Translations under genes and position numbers: made by a program
The notes under the pieces: generated by a model
Told to the model about the DNA's origin: nothing
Database searches by the model: none
Seen by the model: only the letters and a program-made list of their open reading frames with translations
Assembly: GCF_010994275.1 (NCBI RefSeq)
Contig: NZ_WMCD01000005.1
Span: forward strand, 310,001-374,000
Length of the DNA stretch: 64,000 nucleotides
Direction: 5' to 3'
Origin: Cyclobacterium jeungdonense
GTDB lineage: Bacteria > Bacteroidota > Bacteroidia > Cytophagales > Cyclobacteriaceae
Part shown: piece after piece, positions 53,708 to 62,793 of the stretch
Position numbering within the stretch: position 1 is the stretch's first letter
How the letters are laid out: the number at the start of each line of letters is the position of its first letter

Positions 53708-54283
53708 ATGAAATTAAAAGAAAGTTTAATCCTGTTGGTAATCCTATTATTCGCCTCGGTTTCTTTGTTTGACATATGCGCAAAAGCTCAGAGCAATCAG
53801 GATGTATCCGTTGAAGGCACTAATGCGCCTGAATTTAGCCTGCCAGACCTGAATGGTAACCATGTAAGCTCAGAGGCCTACAAAGGAAGTTATTTAGTGA
53901 TTCATATCGCTACGACCTGGTGCCCGTTTTGTAATGCGGAAGCACCGCATTTGGAACAGCTCAGCCAGAATTATAAGGACAAAAATGTCAACGTGTTGAT
54001 TATTGATGTCAAAGAACCCAAAGATTTGGTAAAAACCCAGTTGAAAGATCGTTTTGACCTCTCCTTTCCGGTTTTATTGGATTCGGACGGGTCGGTGGCG
54101 GCGCGTTTTGCGCCTGAGGGTGTGCTTCCTGATTTGGCCCGGGACGAGGTCATGCTGGCATCCAATATTTTGATCGATCCCGAAGGGAAAATACAATTCT
54201 TTTCCCTGTTGGATTCCAAAAACTTTGATGCGAAACTGGTAGATTTAAAAGCCAAACTGGATGAGTTGCTTGCCTCTGAATAA
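53708..54283 (+). CDS. TlpA/ResA-like periplasmic thioredoxin
   Basis: A 191-residue thiol redox protein with a signal peptide (about 1-27, ending AKAQS). The active site is HIATTWCPFCNAEAPHL (Cys72/Cys75, CPFC rather than the common CGPC) and the cis-Pro loop is around ASNILIDPEGKI. It overlaps the next gene by 23 bases, so a joint function in periplasmic disulphide reduction is likely. CPFC suggests a more oxidising or different partner than TlpA with CGPC; this is inference. Confidence 0.88.
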   Translation: MKLKESLILLVILLFASVSLFDICAKAQSNQDVSVEGTNAPEFSLPDLNGNHVSSEAYKGSYLVIHIATTWCPFCNAEAPHLEQLSQNYKDKNVNVLIIDVKEPKDLVKTQLKDRFDLSFPVLLDSDGSVAARFAPEGVLPDLARDEVMLASNILIDPEGKIQFFSLLDSKNFDAKLVDLKAKLDELLASE

Positions 54284-54749
54284 GATCTTTATCTGGTGTT
54301 ATATTCTTCTTTTGCAGGGAAGTGTCTTGGCCCAGACTAAGGACCGCAGGTTTATTGAATTTAAAGATAAGCCGGAATTCACGATCTCAACTGGTGACGA
54401 AAAGCACCTGTCACTTTCCTTTATCATAAAAGAGGGTTATCACATACAGGCAAACAGAGTTAATGATGAAAACCTGTTACCTTCAAAATTATCCTTTGAG
54501 TCGGCTGAAGGTTTGATCATTGGGGATCCTGTTTATCCCCAAGCTGATGAATTCAGGATGGAAGGTGTCAAAGAACCTCTGGCTGTATTTGGGGATACCT
54601 TGGAAATCCAGGTTCCTGTCAAGACAACAGATACGATGAAGAAGCAGCGGTTCCTTATCAAAGGGCAATTGTATTACCAGCCTTGTGATGCTTCCAAATG
54701 TTATTATCCCCGTGAGTTTGATTTTAACCTGAGTATAAGGGTGAAATAA
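54261..54749 (+). CDS. Free-standing DsbD alpha-like domain protein
   Basis: A 162-residue secreted protein (signal about 7-24, ending SVLAQ) consisting of one immunoglobulin-like DsbD N-terminal domain. The redox pair Cys142/Cys147 in QPCDASKCYYPRE resembles the CADAGFCYPPE loop of E. coli DsbD. It lacks the membrane and thioredoxin domains, so it would receive electrons from another DsbD/CcdA, perhaps the complete protein at 10179. Its start lies inside the redoxin gene, which implies translational coupling. Confidence 0.85.
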   Translation: MSCLPLNKIFIWCYILLLQGSVLAQTKDRRFIEFKDKPEFTISTGDEKHLSLSFIIKEGYHIQANRVNDENLLPSKLSFESAEGLIIGDPVYPQADEFRMEGVKEPLAVFGDTLEIQVPVKTTDTMKKQRFLIKGQLYYQPCDASKCYYPREFDFNLSIRVK

Positions 54750-54855
54750 CGAGGGTAATTTTGCCACAACAGAAGTAAAAGAAATGGTCATCCCCTTTCC
54801 TAAAAAGATATTTTACCCACCTTATGATATCGATTATTTGTGATACCTTTTGCCC

Positions 54856-55920
54856 ATGAACAAGTTATTTTGGTTGCTTCAGTTGCTGATTCATTGTACT
54901 GCCTATTCGCAAGAAATCTATAAAGGCAGCTTTGTCAAAGGGATCTATGGCAATCCGGAAAGGATCCTTGAGGCAGGCTATGCGTTTGACGAATTGGGGG
55001 TGAACGCCGTTTTTGTTAGAAGATCGTCATTAAATCAGGAATTTTATCAACAAGCCAAAGCCCAGGGCTGCCGGGTATTTGTGGAATTCCCTACACTAAA
55101 TGGAAAAGGCTACATAGAAGACCATCCTGAAGCCTGGCCCATCAATGAAAAGGGAGCGCCCGCGAGTCCTGCAGATTGGTTTATGGGTGTTTGCCCTACT
55201 GATCCGGGCTTTCAGGCCTTCAGGGCCAAACAGCTCAGGGAAACGCTCCGCAACTATCCGGTAGATGGGGTATTTTTGGACTATCTTCATTGGCACGCCC
55301 AATTTGAAACAGACCAACCGGTACTGCCTGAAACTTGTTTTTGTGAGCGTTGTACCCGGTTATTTGGAAAGGCCCATTCCATCCAAATTCCAGGAGAAAA
55401 TAAGGCAGACAGGGCAAAATGGATCTTGGGGAACCAGGAACCTGCATGGAGGGAATGGCGCAACGAAGTTTTGAATACCTGGGTTTCCGATATGGGAAAA
55501 ATCCTCCGGGAGAACCAACCCAAGGCACTTTTGGGAGCCTTCTATTGTGCCTGGTTTCCAGGAGACCATGGCGGCGCCTTATTCAACATCCTAGGGATAG
55601 ATGTGCCTTCTTTGGCCGAGCGGGTGGATGTATTAGCACCCATGCTTTTTCACCAGATGCTTGCCCGGCCGGTAACCTGGTCGGGAGACTACCTGGATTG
55701 GCTGAACAACACCATCGATTCACCGGAGCCATTGGTCTGGCCCATTATTCAGGCGCACAACAAACCCGGTACCGTTACCCCTGAGGAATTTGGGAAAGCC
55801 TTGCAGGAAGGGTCCAGAGCCCCTGCATCCGGCATCATGATGTTTTCCGAACAGTCCCTTTTGGAAAACCCCGAAAAAATAAAGGTGATGCAAGATTATT
55901 ATCAGAAAAAAAGGCCTTAG
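54856..55920 (+). CDS. Putative GHL-type glycoside-hydrolase-like TIM barrel, secreted
   Basis: A 354-residue protein with a signal peptide (MNKLFWLLQLLIHCTAYSQ). The ATG at 54856 is preferred to the TTG at 54850. The text fits the hypothetical glycosyl hydrolase (GHL6/GHL10-like) families: GVNAVFVRRSSLNQEF, the strand end VDGVFLDYLHWHAQFE with a likely catalytic Asp142, and a Cys cluster CFCERCTRLFG (161, 163, 166) typical of those proteins. The late part EPLVWPIIQAHNKPGTVTPE and GIMMFSEQSLL fits barrel strands. The substrate is unknown. Confidence 0.7.
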   Translation: MNKLFWLLQLLIHCTAYSQEIYKGSFVKGIYGNPERILEAGYAFDELGVNAVFVRRSSLNQEFYQQAKAQGCRVFVEFPTLNGKGYIEDHPEAWPINEKGAPASPADWFMGVCPTDPGFQAFRAKQLRETLRNYPVDGVFLDYLHWHAQFETDQPVLPETCFCERCTRLFGKAHSIQIPGENKADRAKWILGNQEPAWREWRNEVLNTWVSDMGKILRENQPKALLGAFYCAWFPGDHGGALFNILGIDVPSLAERVDVLAPMLFHQMLARPVTWSGDYLDWLNNTIDSPEPLVWPIIQAHNKPGTVTPEEFGKALQEGSRAPASGIMMFSEQSLLENPEKIKVMQDYYQKKRP

Positions 55921-55991
55921 CCATAGAAAATGGCCTCTTTGGCAGTTGGCGTATTTTTAAAAAATAAAGCAGTTAGATTTCTGGCAAAACC

Positions 55992-56129
55992 GTGAAGTTC
56001 CTTTTCCTTACCAGCTTATTTCTCCAAGGGGTAAATGGGGTATCCTCATATAGTGGAGGTGCATTTTTAAACGGGTCGGAGGAGGGCCTGGAGGTAGAAT
56101 TTGTTGAAGAGTCATTTTTATTGTCTTAA
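55992..56129 (+). CDS. Possible 45-residue secreted peptide or gene stub
   Basis: From a GTG at 55992 a short frame encodes MKFLFLTSLFLQGVNG followed by a Gly/Glu-rich stretch ending EESFLLS. The first 16 residues look like a signal peptide. The frame is short, the start is GTG and no ribosome binding site is seen, so it may be the decayed start of a former gene. The remainder of the 298-base gap (55921-56218) shows nothing else. Confidence 0.2.
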   Translation: MKFLFLTSLFLQGVNGVSSYSGGAFLNGSEEGLEVEFVEESFLLS

Positions 56130-56218
56130 AATATAAGTAAATTATACTCGACTAATAATCAGCTATCTATAAGACCATATGCTTTAATTCCTTTGATTAA
56201 CCTGTAAACTCGGGAACC

Positions 56219-57448
56219 ATGAATAAGCCAACTACTCCTTCTTTCAGAGTTTTCCTTTTTTTGCTGGTTTTACTGAGTCATCACTTGATGGTCTTCGGCC
56301 AAAGGCCTCCGACCAGTGGACCTAATCCAGATGAAACTAATTTGACCCCCTTTATTATTGGGGGAAGCGGCTTGCTGATGGCGGCAGGGTCTTACCTATA
56401 CCTTAAAAGCAGGGGGCCAAAAATTCCCGTCACAGACAATCTTCGGGATTATTTGTGGCGTCAGAATATCATGCCCTCGCCGGATGCCCTGGACCTGATG
56501 TATGAACTCAATCCCAGCCTTTCCGGAAAGGAATTAATGCGCGAGAAAAGGAAGTTGCTCACTCCGGAATTTCCAGAAATTCCCGATGAGATGAAACAAT
56601 TAGCTGCTAATGTGCCCCCTCCCACCTATGTCATACCAGAAAACCTAAAAGGATTGATGGAGCAATTCCAATCCACCCTGAATGCGTTCCAAAATATTAG
56701 TGTGACAACAACTAATCCGAATGCTCCAAAGGAAGCCTTTAATGAGGTCCTGGGCAATTTGGAGGGTATCCTTACCGCACCCGAAAGGTATACTGAGGCC
56801 AGAAACGCCGTCAAGGACCAGTTATTGACAGATCTTATCACGGCGATCAATCAAACCATGGATGATGCCATCCAGACCCGGGAACTGTCAGAAGATAAGC
56901 TAATTCTTCTACATGCCATAGCAGAGGATTTGGAGAATTTGCTTTTTCCCAATCTCAACTCCTCACAACCAGTGGCGAGTATAGGTGAAGACGGAGACCA
57001 TTTTGCGAACTGGGATTCGTTTTTGGTATCAGCCGATAAACATTCCAATGAAAATGGGAATCAACAACGTGATTTGAAAGGAGGTATTCGTGGAGGTTTG
57101 TCTAATCGAAATGATAATGCGGATGTAAAGTGGTTTGCGTTTGCCGTTTACAAATATGATGCGGAGGGAGACCTCATCACCAAAGGGAAAGAAGTAGAAA
57201 ATAGGTACCAAATATCCTATGCTTCACCTGCCTTGAAAGATATCGAGGGAAGCTTTCATGCCATAAACGGAAACGCTTCTTATGGAATTGCCCTGCTGGG
57301 AAATGGGAAATATTTCATAAAAGTCAAAGATGGGGAAATAGAGGTGCCTGTTCAAAACCCGATAATCCATTTTGGCCTGGCCTTTCAAAATCCTGTAAAA
57401 GAATTGCACAATGACTTGACGAAGGTTATTATCTATTTATTGGAGTGA
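56219..57448 (+). CDS. Unrecognised envelope protein with LysM-like segment
   Basis: A 409-residue protein I do not recognise. It has a signal peptide (ending LMVFGQR) and a second hydrophobic segment (about 46-64, FIIGGSGLLMAAGSYLYL). Residues 73-120 (DNLRDYLWRQNIMPSPDALD then LMYELNPSLSGKELMREKRK) resemble a LysM-like unit in pattern only. A helical middle (about 120-255) precedes a C-terminal beta-rich domain (KWFAFAVYKYDAEGDLI, YQISYASPAL). Its stop overlaps the start of the next membrane protein gene (GTGA), so the two are coupled and probably work together in the envelope. Confidence 0.7.
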   Translation: MNKPTTPSFRVFLFLLVLLSHHLMVFGQRPPTSGPNPDETNLTPFIIGGSGLLMAAGSYLYLKSRGPKIPVTDNLRDYLWRQNIMPSPDALDLMYELNPSLSGKELMREKRKLLTPEFPEIPDEMKQLAANVPPPTYVIPENLKGLMEQFQSTLNAFQNISVTTTNPNAPKEAFNEVLGNLEGILTAPERYTEARNAVKDQLLTDLITAINQTMDDAIQTRELSEDKLILLHAIAEDLENLLFPNLNSSQPVASIGEDGDHFANWDSFLVSADKHSNENGNQQRDLKGGIRGGLSNRNDNADVKWFAFAVYKYDAEGDLITKGKEVENRYQISYASPALKDIEGSFHAINGNASYGIALLGNGKYFIKVKDGEIEVPVQNPIIHFGLAFQNPVKELHNDLTKVIIYLLE

Positions 57449-58059
57449 TCAAACTATTGCAATATCGGGCCGCATTGGTGACAGTTATGTTTGGACTGTT
57501 TGGCGGAGCTATTTCCAATTTTTTGGTGATAGAAGAATATTCGTGGATTTACTTTGGGTTAGCGAGTATACTGGGGCTGACAGTCAATTTGCTCGTCTCC
57601 TTTTTATTGAAAAGCAGATGGTCCAAAGGGATCAAAAATAATATAAAAATGGTATGTATCTTTTTGTTTACTGCCATGGTGGTGAACTTATACATGCATA
57701 CCAAATTCTTTTTGGAAAGGACCTTTGCCTATAGGGATTTTAATAATGAGGTGACTTATTATGTGAAAGGCACAGAATATACGTCCCTTGCCAAAGCCTT
57801 TAAGCTTGCCAATCCTCAAATCGAAAGTGATGCCGACCTTATCATGGAAGGGTTTGGGTCTCCTTTGGAAAAAGGTAAAGTGTGGACGGAGGCTTCTATT
57901 ATTGAAAGTTGGTTGAAATTAATTTCTTCCTATGCCCTGTTTATCATTTTTTTTGTGGCCCTTATCTCCATTTTGATCGAAGTCTTAATGGGTCAATACG
58001 GGAAAACCACCGCAAAATCCATGGAAATTATTTCAGGTAAAAGTACAGATGAGGGTTAG
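57445..58059 (+). CDS. Unrecognised four-helix membrane protein
   Basis: A 204-residue inner-membrane protein starting at a GTG that overlaps the upstream stop. Three N-terminal helices (about 9-30, 33-55, 66-85) are followed by a loop of about 75 residues (FFLERTFAYRDFNNEVTYYV, YTSLAKAFKLANPQIESDAD) and a final helix (about 158-182, YALFIIFFVALISILIEVL). The loop text is conserved-looking but I cannot assign it to a family. It is translationally coupled to the 409-residue protein. Confidence 0.75.
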   Translation: MIKLLQYRAALVTVMFGLFGGAISNFLVIEEYSWIYFGLASILGLTVNLLVSFLLKSRWSKGIKNNIKMVCIFLFTAMVVNLYMHTKFFLERTFAYRDFNNEVTYYVKGTEYTSLAKAFKLANPQIESDADLIMEGFGSPLEKGKVWTEASIIESWLKLISSYALFIIFFVALISILIEVLMGQYGKTTAKSMEIISGKSTDEG

Positions 58060-58130
58060 GTGTTTAAGGTAGAAATCAGTTTTGAGCTTCCAAGAATCAC
58101 GATAGAAATAAAAGAAAACCAAAGGATCCT

Positions 58131-58865
58131 ATGAAAAACTCAACAATGTTCCGATTCAGGCCAATCTATTGGGGCTTGATCCTTTTTATTTTCGTTAGTT
58201 GTGAAAACTTTGATGATTTGACTGATCCGGTTTTAGTTAGGTACAATGTCCCTACCGAGGTGCTGGAAATGGTTTTCACCCCAGATATTCCAAGTGGGAT
58301 CAGAAATGTGGATAATTTCCTTGATCGGATAAAGCAGCATGGAATGGTCATTCATGAAGGGAACAGCCCCCCGGCTGTACCGGGTTCGTTTAGCAATTTT
58401 ACACCAGGGTTTAGCATTGGGAATCATTGCATTTACGATGGAAGTAATTCAGAAAATGAGGGGTTCAGTTATGGCAACTACGAGGAAATAATACGGGTGC
58501 ATACGGATCAAAATCGAAGCAATTTTCTTGGCGATATTTCTTATACCTCTATTTTTAACCCGGATTATCCCGAGTACCCAATGGGTCTTGACAGTGGATC
58601 AGGCAGGGGTTATGTGTCTGGCGAGGGGGATGATTTTACCATCTTCACAAAAGTTACGAACGGAAGATATGGAGATGTCAGCTACAGTGCCATTTGGATC
58701 ATTTCCGGAACTTACGCTTACATTATAGGCAGTCAATATGAGTTGAAAAATGTGACCAAATGCATGATAATGCTGGAGAAAAGTGAGGATCCAGGGGATA
58801 GGGTAGCCAACAGAGGAACGGTGAGGATTTTCAAGGATGATGCCCCCCAACGGATTCGCGATTGA
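58131..58865 (+). CDS. Unrecognised lipoprotein
   Basis: A 244-residue lipoprotein with lipobox FVSC (Cys24). The second ATG (codon 6) is an alternative start. The mature part contains NFLDRIKQHGMVIHEGNSPP, FSIGNHCIYDGSNSENEGFS and a beta-rich end (YSAIWIISGTYAYIIGSQYE). The pattern of aromatic and glycine residues suggests a lipocalin-like or beta-sandwich fold, but I recognise no family. It follows the coupled membrane-protein pair by 71 bases on the same strand and could be the third member of that operon. Confidence 0.75.
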   Translation: MKNSTMFRFRPIYWGLILFIFVSCENFDDLTDPVLVRYNVPTEVLEMVFTPDIPSGIRNVDNFLDRIKQHGMVIHEGNSPPAVPGSFSNFTPGFSIGNHCIYDGSNSENEGFSYGNYEEIIRVHTDQNRSNFLGDISYTSIFNPDYPEYPMGLDSGSGRGYVSGEGDDFTIFTKVTNGRYGDVSYSAIWIISGTYAYIIGSQYELKNVTKCMIMLEKSEDPGDRVANRGTVRIFKDDAPQRIRD

Positions 58866-59226
58866 AGAAGTGGAAATTAACTTTTCAAAAATCGTTTCGA
58901 ACCGGAGAATAGCTTACAATTGAATGATACATTCCAAGGTTACACCAATTAAAACCTCAGGGAACAAAAAAGAGCGTTATGCAAGCCAATTTAAATGCTC
59001 AGGCATTTAATGCGTTAACTAGTTGCTACTCCTCTACTTGGTATACTATCAAAGTATGCCTTTAATAAGGGTGGTAACCGCTTGCTGATTTCAGTCGCAA
59101 TGGGATTTGACAAATTACCAGAGAAAGCGATTGATCGAAATATTTTGGGTAAACAACTTACGCTACCTAACGTTTGGTTTGGGTGTCGTTCATGCTTATC
59201 TTGACAATAACCTCAAAAACGATACC
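58866..59226. other. Intergenic region before the SDR gene, no gene seen
   Basis: These 361 bases are partly spanned by an open frame from a TTG at 59107, but the translated text (IEIFWVNNLRYLTFGLGVVH) does not look like the start of a Rossmann protein. CTAACGTTTG near 59168 resembles a -7 box with one extra base. No RNA gene or repeat is recognised. Confidence 0.4.
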
Positions 59227-60648
59227 TTGAAAATATTACTTACAGGAGCCACAGGATACATTGCCCAACGTTTATTACCGGCACTATTGCAGGAAGGGCA
59301 TCAGGTGGTATGTTGCGTGCGAGATAAAAACAGGTTTAATGCGGAGCGTTTTCCCCCGGAAAACCTCAGCGTGGTGGAGGTTGATTTTTTGGATGAGAAA
59401 AGCCTTCAGAATATTCCGAAAGACATTGACCTTGCCTACTACCTCATCCACTCCATGTCTACGCAAAGCGGAAAGTTTGAAGAAATGGAGGCTACTTGTG
59501 CGTTTAATTTCAAAAAGACGATCGAGGAAACAACAGCAAAACAGGTCATTTACCTAAGTGGTATTGTGAATGATGAGGAGTTGTCCAAACATTTATCCTC
59601 CCGCAAAAACGTCGAAGGGATTTTATCCGATTCCAGTTTTGCGCTTACCACCTTGAAGGCCGGAATTATTGTCGGGTCCGGCAGTGCTTCCTTTGAAATC
59701 ATTCGGGATCTGGTCGAGAAGTTGCCGGTTATGATCGCTCCGCAATGGCTGAAAACCAAATGCCAGCCCATTGCCATCCGCAATGTAATTCAGTTTTTAA
59801 AAGGTGTAATTCTGAAAAAGGAAACCTACAACCAAAGTTTCGATATTGGGGGACCAGATATCCTGAATTACAAAGAAATGTTGCTGCGTTTTGCTGAAAT
59901 CAGGGGCTTGAAGCGAAGGATTGGGATTGTGCCGGTCATGACGCCAAAAATTTCTTCCTATTGGTTGTACTTTGTTACCTCTACCTCTTATGCCCTGGCC
60001 CAGAATCTGGTCAACAGCATGAAGATCGAGGTTATTTGTACGCCCAACAACCTGGCTTCCACTCTGGGCATCACCCTTATTGGCTATGACGATTCCATCC
60101 GCCTGGCATTTGATAAAATCGAACAGAATCAGGTCCTATCCAGTTGGAAGGATGCCCAAACCAGTGACCTGTTGCAAAAAGGCCTCACCCAGTACATGGA
60201 AGTACCGGTAAACGGTTGCTATGTGGAGGTTCGAAAGCAGGCGATTGATAACCCGGAAAAGGTGCTCCAGAATATCTGGAAAATAGGAGGAAAGCAGGGC
60301 TGGTATTATGGCAATTGGCTTTGGGAGATCCGAGGCTTTATGGACCAGTTGGTAGGAGGTGTAGGCATGCGCCGGGGAAGGAAAAGTGATACCGAGATTT
60401 CTGCTGGAGAGACATTGGATTTTTGGAGGGTACTCATTGCCAGCAAATCGGAAAAACGACTCTTGTTGTATGCAGAAATGAAATTACCGGGAGAAGCCTG
60501 GCTGGAATTTAAAATTGTGAAAGACGAGTTGGTCCAGACCGCCACTTTTAGGCCCTTGGGTTTGCTCGGCAGGGTTTATTGGTATTCGGTTTTCCCCTTT
60601 CATGGGTTTATTTTTGGGGGGATGATCCGAAATATTATAAATTCATGA
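59227..60648 (+). CDS. SDR-family NAD(P)-binding protein with C-terminal DUF2867
   Basis: A 473-residue cytoplasmic protein if it starts at the TTG at 59227, which puts the Rossmann start LKILLTGATGYIAQRLLPAL at its very beginning. An atypical short-chain dehydrogenase/epimerase domain (about 1-300; VEVDFLDEKSLQN, LAYYLIHSMS, FDIGGPDILNYKEM) is followed by a DUF2867 domain (about 320-473; ETLDFWRVLIASKSEKRLLL, then FRPLGLLGRVYWYSVFPFH). This fusion is common in Bacteroidota and Actinobacteria but has no settled function. A longer start at 59107 is possible. Confidence 0.85.
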   Translation: MKILLTGATGYIAQRLLPALLQEGHQVVCCVRDKNRFNAERFPPENLSVVEVDFLDEKSLQNIPKDIDLAYYLIHSMSTQSGKFEEMEATCAFNFKKTIEETTAKQVIYLSGIVNDEELSKHLSSRKNVEGILSDSSFALTTLKAGIIVGSGSASFEIIRDLVEKLPVMIAPQWLKTKCQPIAIRNVIQFLKGVILKKETYNQSFDIGGPDILNYKEMLLRFAEIRGLKRRIGIVPVMTPKISSYWLYFVTSTSYALAQNLVNSMKIEVICTPNNLASTLGITLIGYDDSIRLAFDKIEQNQVLSSWKDAQTSDLLQKGLTQYMEVPVNGCYVEVRKQAIDNPEKVLQNIWKIGGKQGWYYGNWLWEIRGFMDQLVGGVGMRRGRKSDTEISAGETLDFWRVLIASKSEKRLLLYAEMKLPGEAWLEFKIVKDELVQTATFRPLGLLGRVYWYSVFPFHGFIFGGMIRNIINS

Positions 60649-60855
60649 TTATGGGGTAATGCTACCCTCTATTAGTTTCTGAGAGGTTTTTTCTTTTGAA
60701 GGCGAATCGTCAAAATAGGCTGGAATTGTATTAATACATCCTGGCCAAAAAATTTTTCTCTTGTTTTCATCCGTCAGTAAATTTCTTTCGTTTCAAGCTT
60801 TTAAAACGAAGTGAATTTCACTTTTAAAAAAGAATAAAATCCCGCAAAACAATCC

Positions 60856-62781
60856 ATGAAAACAAAAATCCCTTCGAAGAAGGATACTACTGAAAGGACA
60901 GGTAAAACAATGGGTCCCGTAAAAAATCTGGAATATCATTTACACCCGGAATGGTGGAAAAGGATTTTTAATGCCACCTACCTGAAAACAGATGCGGATG
61001 TAGTGGAAGATGAAAGCATAACCCGGTCTGAAATCAATCTTTTTCACGAACTTTTGGATATTCGGGATGGCAACAGCCTTTTAGACCTTGCTTGTGGGCA
61101 GGGCAGGCACCTTCTCGAACTGACCAATCGGGGAACCTATCAACTTTTCGGACTGGACCGATCCAGGTACCTGACCCAGCGGGCCAAATCTTTAGCCAGG
61201 AAAAAGGGGGTATCCATTAATTTTAAAGAGGGAGATGCCCGAAAACTACCCTATGCCAACGACTCCTTCGATTTTGTTACCATTCTGGGAAACAGTTTTG
61301 GTTATTTTGAAACGTCTGAAGATGATGTAAAGATACTAAAAGAAGTTTTTCGAGTATTGAAACCCGGAGGTCGCTTGCTGATGGATGTGGCAGACGGCAC
61401 GTTTTTGAGAAAGCATTACACCCCCAGAAGTTGGGAGTGGATTGATAAAAAGCATTTTGTGTGCCGGGAGCGTTCCCTGGCCACGGACAATGAAAGGCTT
61501 ATTTCAAGAGAGGTGGTTACCAATACGGAAAAGGGAGTGATTGTAGACCAGTTTTATGCAGAGAGGCTTTATACCAGAGAAAACCTGGCCGAATTGATTA
61601 GCAAGGTTGGGTTTAAAGAACTGGCTTTTCATGGAAATCTCGAGGTGGAATCCCTTCGGAATCAGGACCTGGGCATGATGGCCAATCGCTTTATCCTTAC
61701 CACCACGGCCAGGAAAGAATGGTCGCCCAAACGGAAGAAAAAAGACATCAAAAATGTGGTGGTAGTCATGGGTGATCCCGGTTTAAAGGACGTTATCAAG
61801 CCAGATGCCATATTCGATACGGATGATTTTGAAACCATAGAAAAACTCAAGGTGGGTTTGAGTAAATTGGAAAATTTCAAATTCAGTTACCTCAACAATC
61901 ACCAAACTTTGATTTCCGATTTACAAAAGATCCGAGATAAAACCGACTTGGTTTTTAACCTCTGTGATGAAGGATTTGGTAACGATGCCAAAAAGGAACT
62001 TCATATTCCAGCATTATTGGAAATGATGAATTTGCCCTATACCGGATCCAACCCCCAAACGCTGGCCTATTGCTACGATAAATCCCTGATTCGGGGCATT
62101 GCCACTGAAATCGGTGTACCGGTGGCAAATGCCTTTGTAATTACTGCTGAAGAAAATTTGTTTGAATTAAACATCCCTTTTCCAGTCATTGCAAAGCCTA
62201 ATTTTGGAGATTCCAGCTTTGGCATTACCCAGAAAAATGTGGCCAATTCCATTGAGGAACTGGCTGATGCCATTCTCCGTATCCGCGAACAATTCGGGTA
62301 CGACAAACCCATTCTAGTAGAAGAATTTTTAACGGGCGCAGAAGTTTCCGTAGGCATCATCGGAAATTCGGATAATTACACCATCCTACCGATCATTGAA
62401 GAGGACTACTCAGAATTACCAGCAGGGTTGCCAAAAATATGCGGCTACGAGGCCAAATGGCTTACCGATTCTCCTTACATGCAAACCCTACGGTCCATTC
62501 GGGCAAGCTTACCATTGGCCTTGGAACAGGAACTGATTAACCACAGTTTGAAATTATTCCAGCGGCTTGATTGCAAGGATTATTGTAGATTTGATTGGCG
62601 GTTGAATAGTTTGGACGAACCCAAAATGTTGGAAGTAAACCCTAATCCCGGCTGGTGCTGGGACGGTCACCTGGCAAAAATGAGCAGTATTGGGGGTATG
62701 GATTATACCCAGATGTTGGAAGGCATACTCAATGCGGCCGATACCCGGTACCATCCCATAAATGAGCCACAGTTGCCCTAA
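60856..62781 (+). CDS. Methyltransferase/ATP-grasp ligase fusion protein
   Basis: A 641-residue protein with two enzyme domains. The first (about 55-285) is a class I SAM methyltransferase with motif I LLDLACGQGRHLLEL, EGDARKLPYANDSFDFVTIL and FRVLKPGGRLLMDV. The second (about 300-635) is an ATP-grasp ligase like D-alanine-D-alanine ligase: YCYDKSLIRGIATEIG, FPVIAKPNFGDSSFGI (lysine for ATP), ILVEEFLTGAEVSVGI and the metal site KMLEVNPNPGWCWDG. The combination suggests a small peptide or amino acid that is both methylated and ligated. It stands alone, with a 12-base gap to the convergent S9 gene. A second Met at residue 19 could be the real start. Confidence 0.85.
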   Translation: MKTKIPSKKDTTERTGKTMGPVKNLEYHLHPEWWKRIFNATYLKTDADVVEDESITRSEINLFHELLDIRDGNSLLDLACGQGRHLLELTNRGTYQLFGLDRSRYLTQRAKSLARKKGVSINFKEGDARKLPYANDSFDFVTILGNSFGYFETSEDDVKILKEVFRVLKPGGRLLMDVADGTFLRKHYTPRSWEWIDKKHFVCRERSLATDNERLISREVVTNTEKGVIVDQFYAERLYTRENLAELISKVGFKELAFHGNLEVESLRNQDLGMMANRFILTTTARKEWSPKRKKKDIKNVVVVMGDPGLKDVIKPDAIFDTDDFETIEKLKVGLSKLENFKFSYLNNHQTLISDLQKIRDKTDLVFNLCDEGFGNDAKKELHIPALLEMMNLPYTGSNPQTLAYCYDKSLIRGIATEIGVPVANAFVITAEENLFELNIPFPVIAKPNFGDSSFGITQKNVANSIEELADAILRIREQFGYDKPILVEEFLTGAEVSVGIIGNSDNYTILPIIEEDYSELPAGLPKICGYEAKWLTDSPYMQTLRSIRASLPLALEQELINHSLKLFQRLDCKDYCRFDWRLNSLDEPKMLEVNPNPGWCWDGHLAKMSSIGGMDYTQMLEGILNAADTRYHPINEPQLP

Positions 62782-62793
62782 AGGACAGCAAAT

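Noticed and set aside
55921..55960. GCCAT/ATGGC hairpin after the GHL-type gene as a terminator
   Set aside because: The stem is five pairs and the following T-run is short and broken, so it is not convincing.
59107..59226. N-terminal extension of the SDR protein from a TTG at 59107
   Set aside because: The Rossmann fold begins at codon 41, and the extension has no family resemblance. A later TTG at 59227 fits better, though this remains uncertain.
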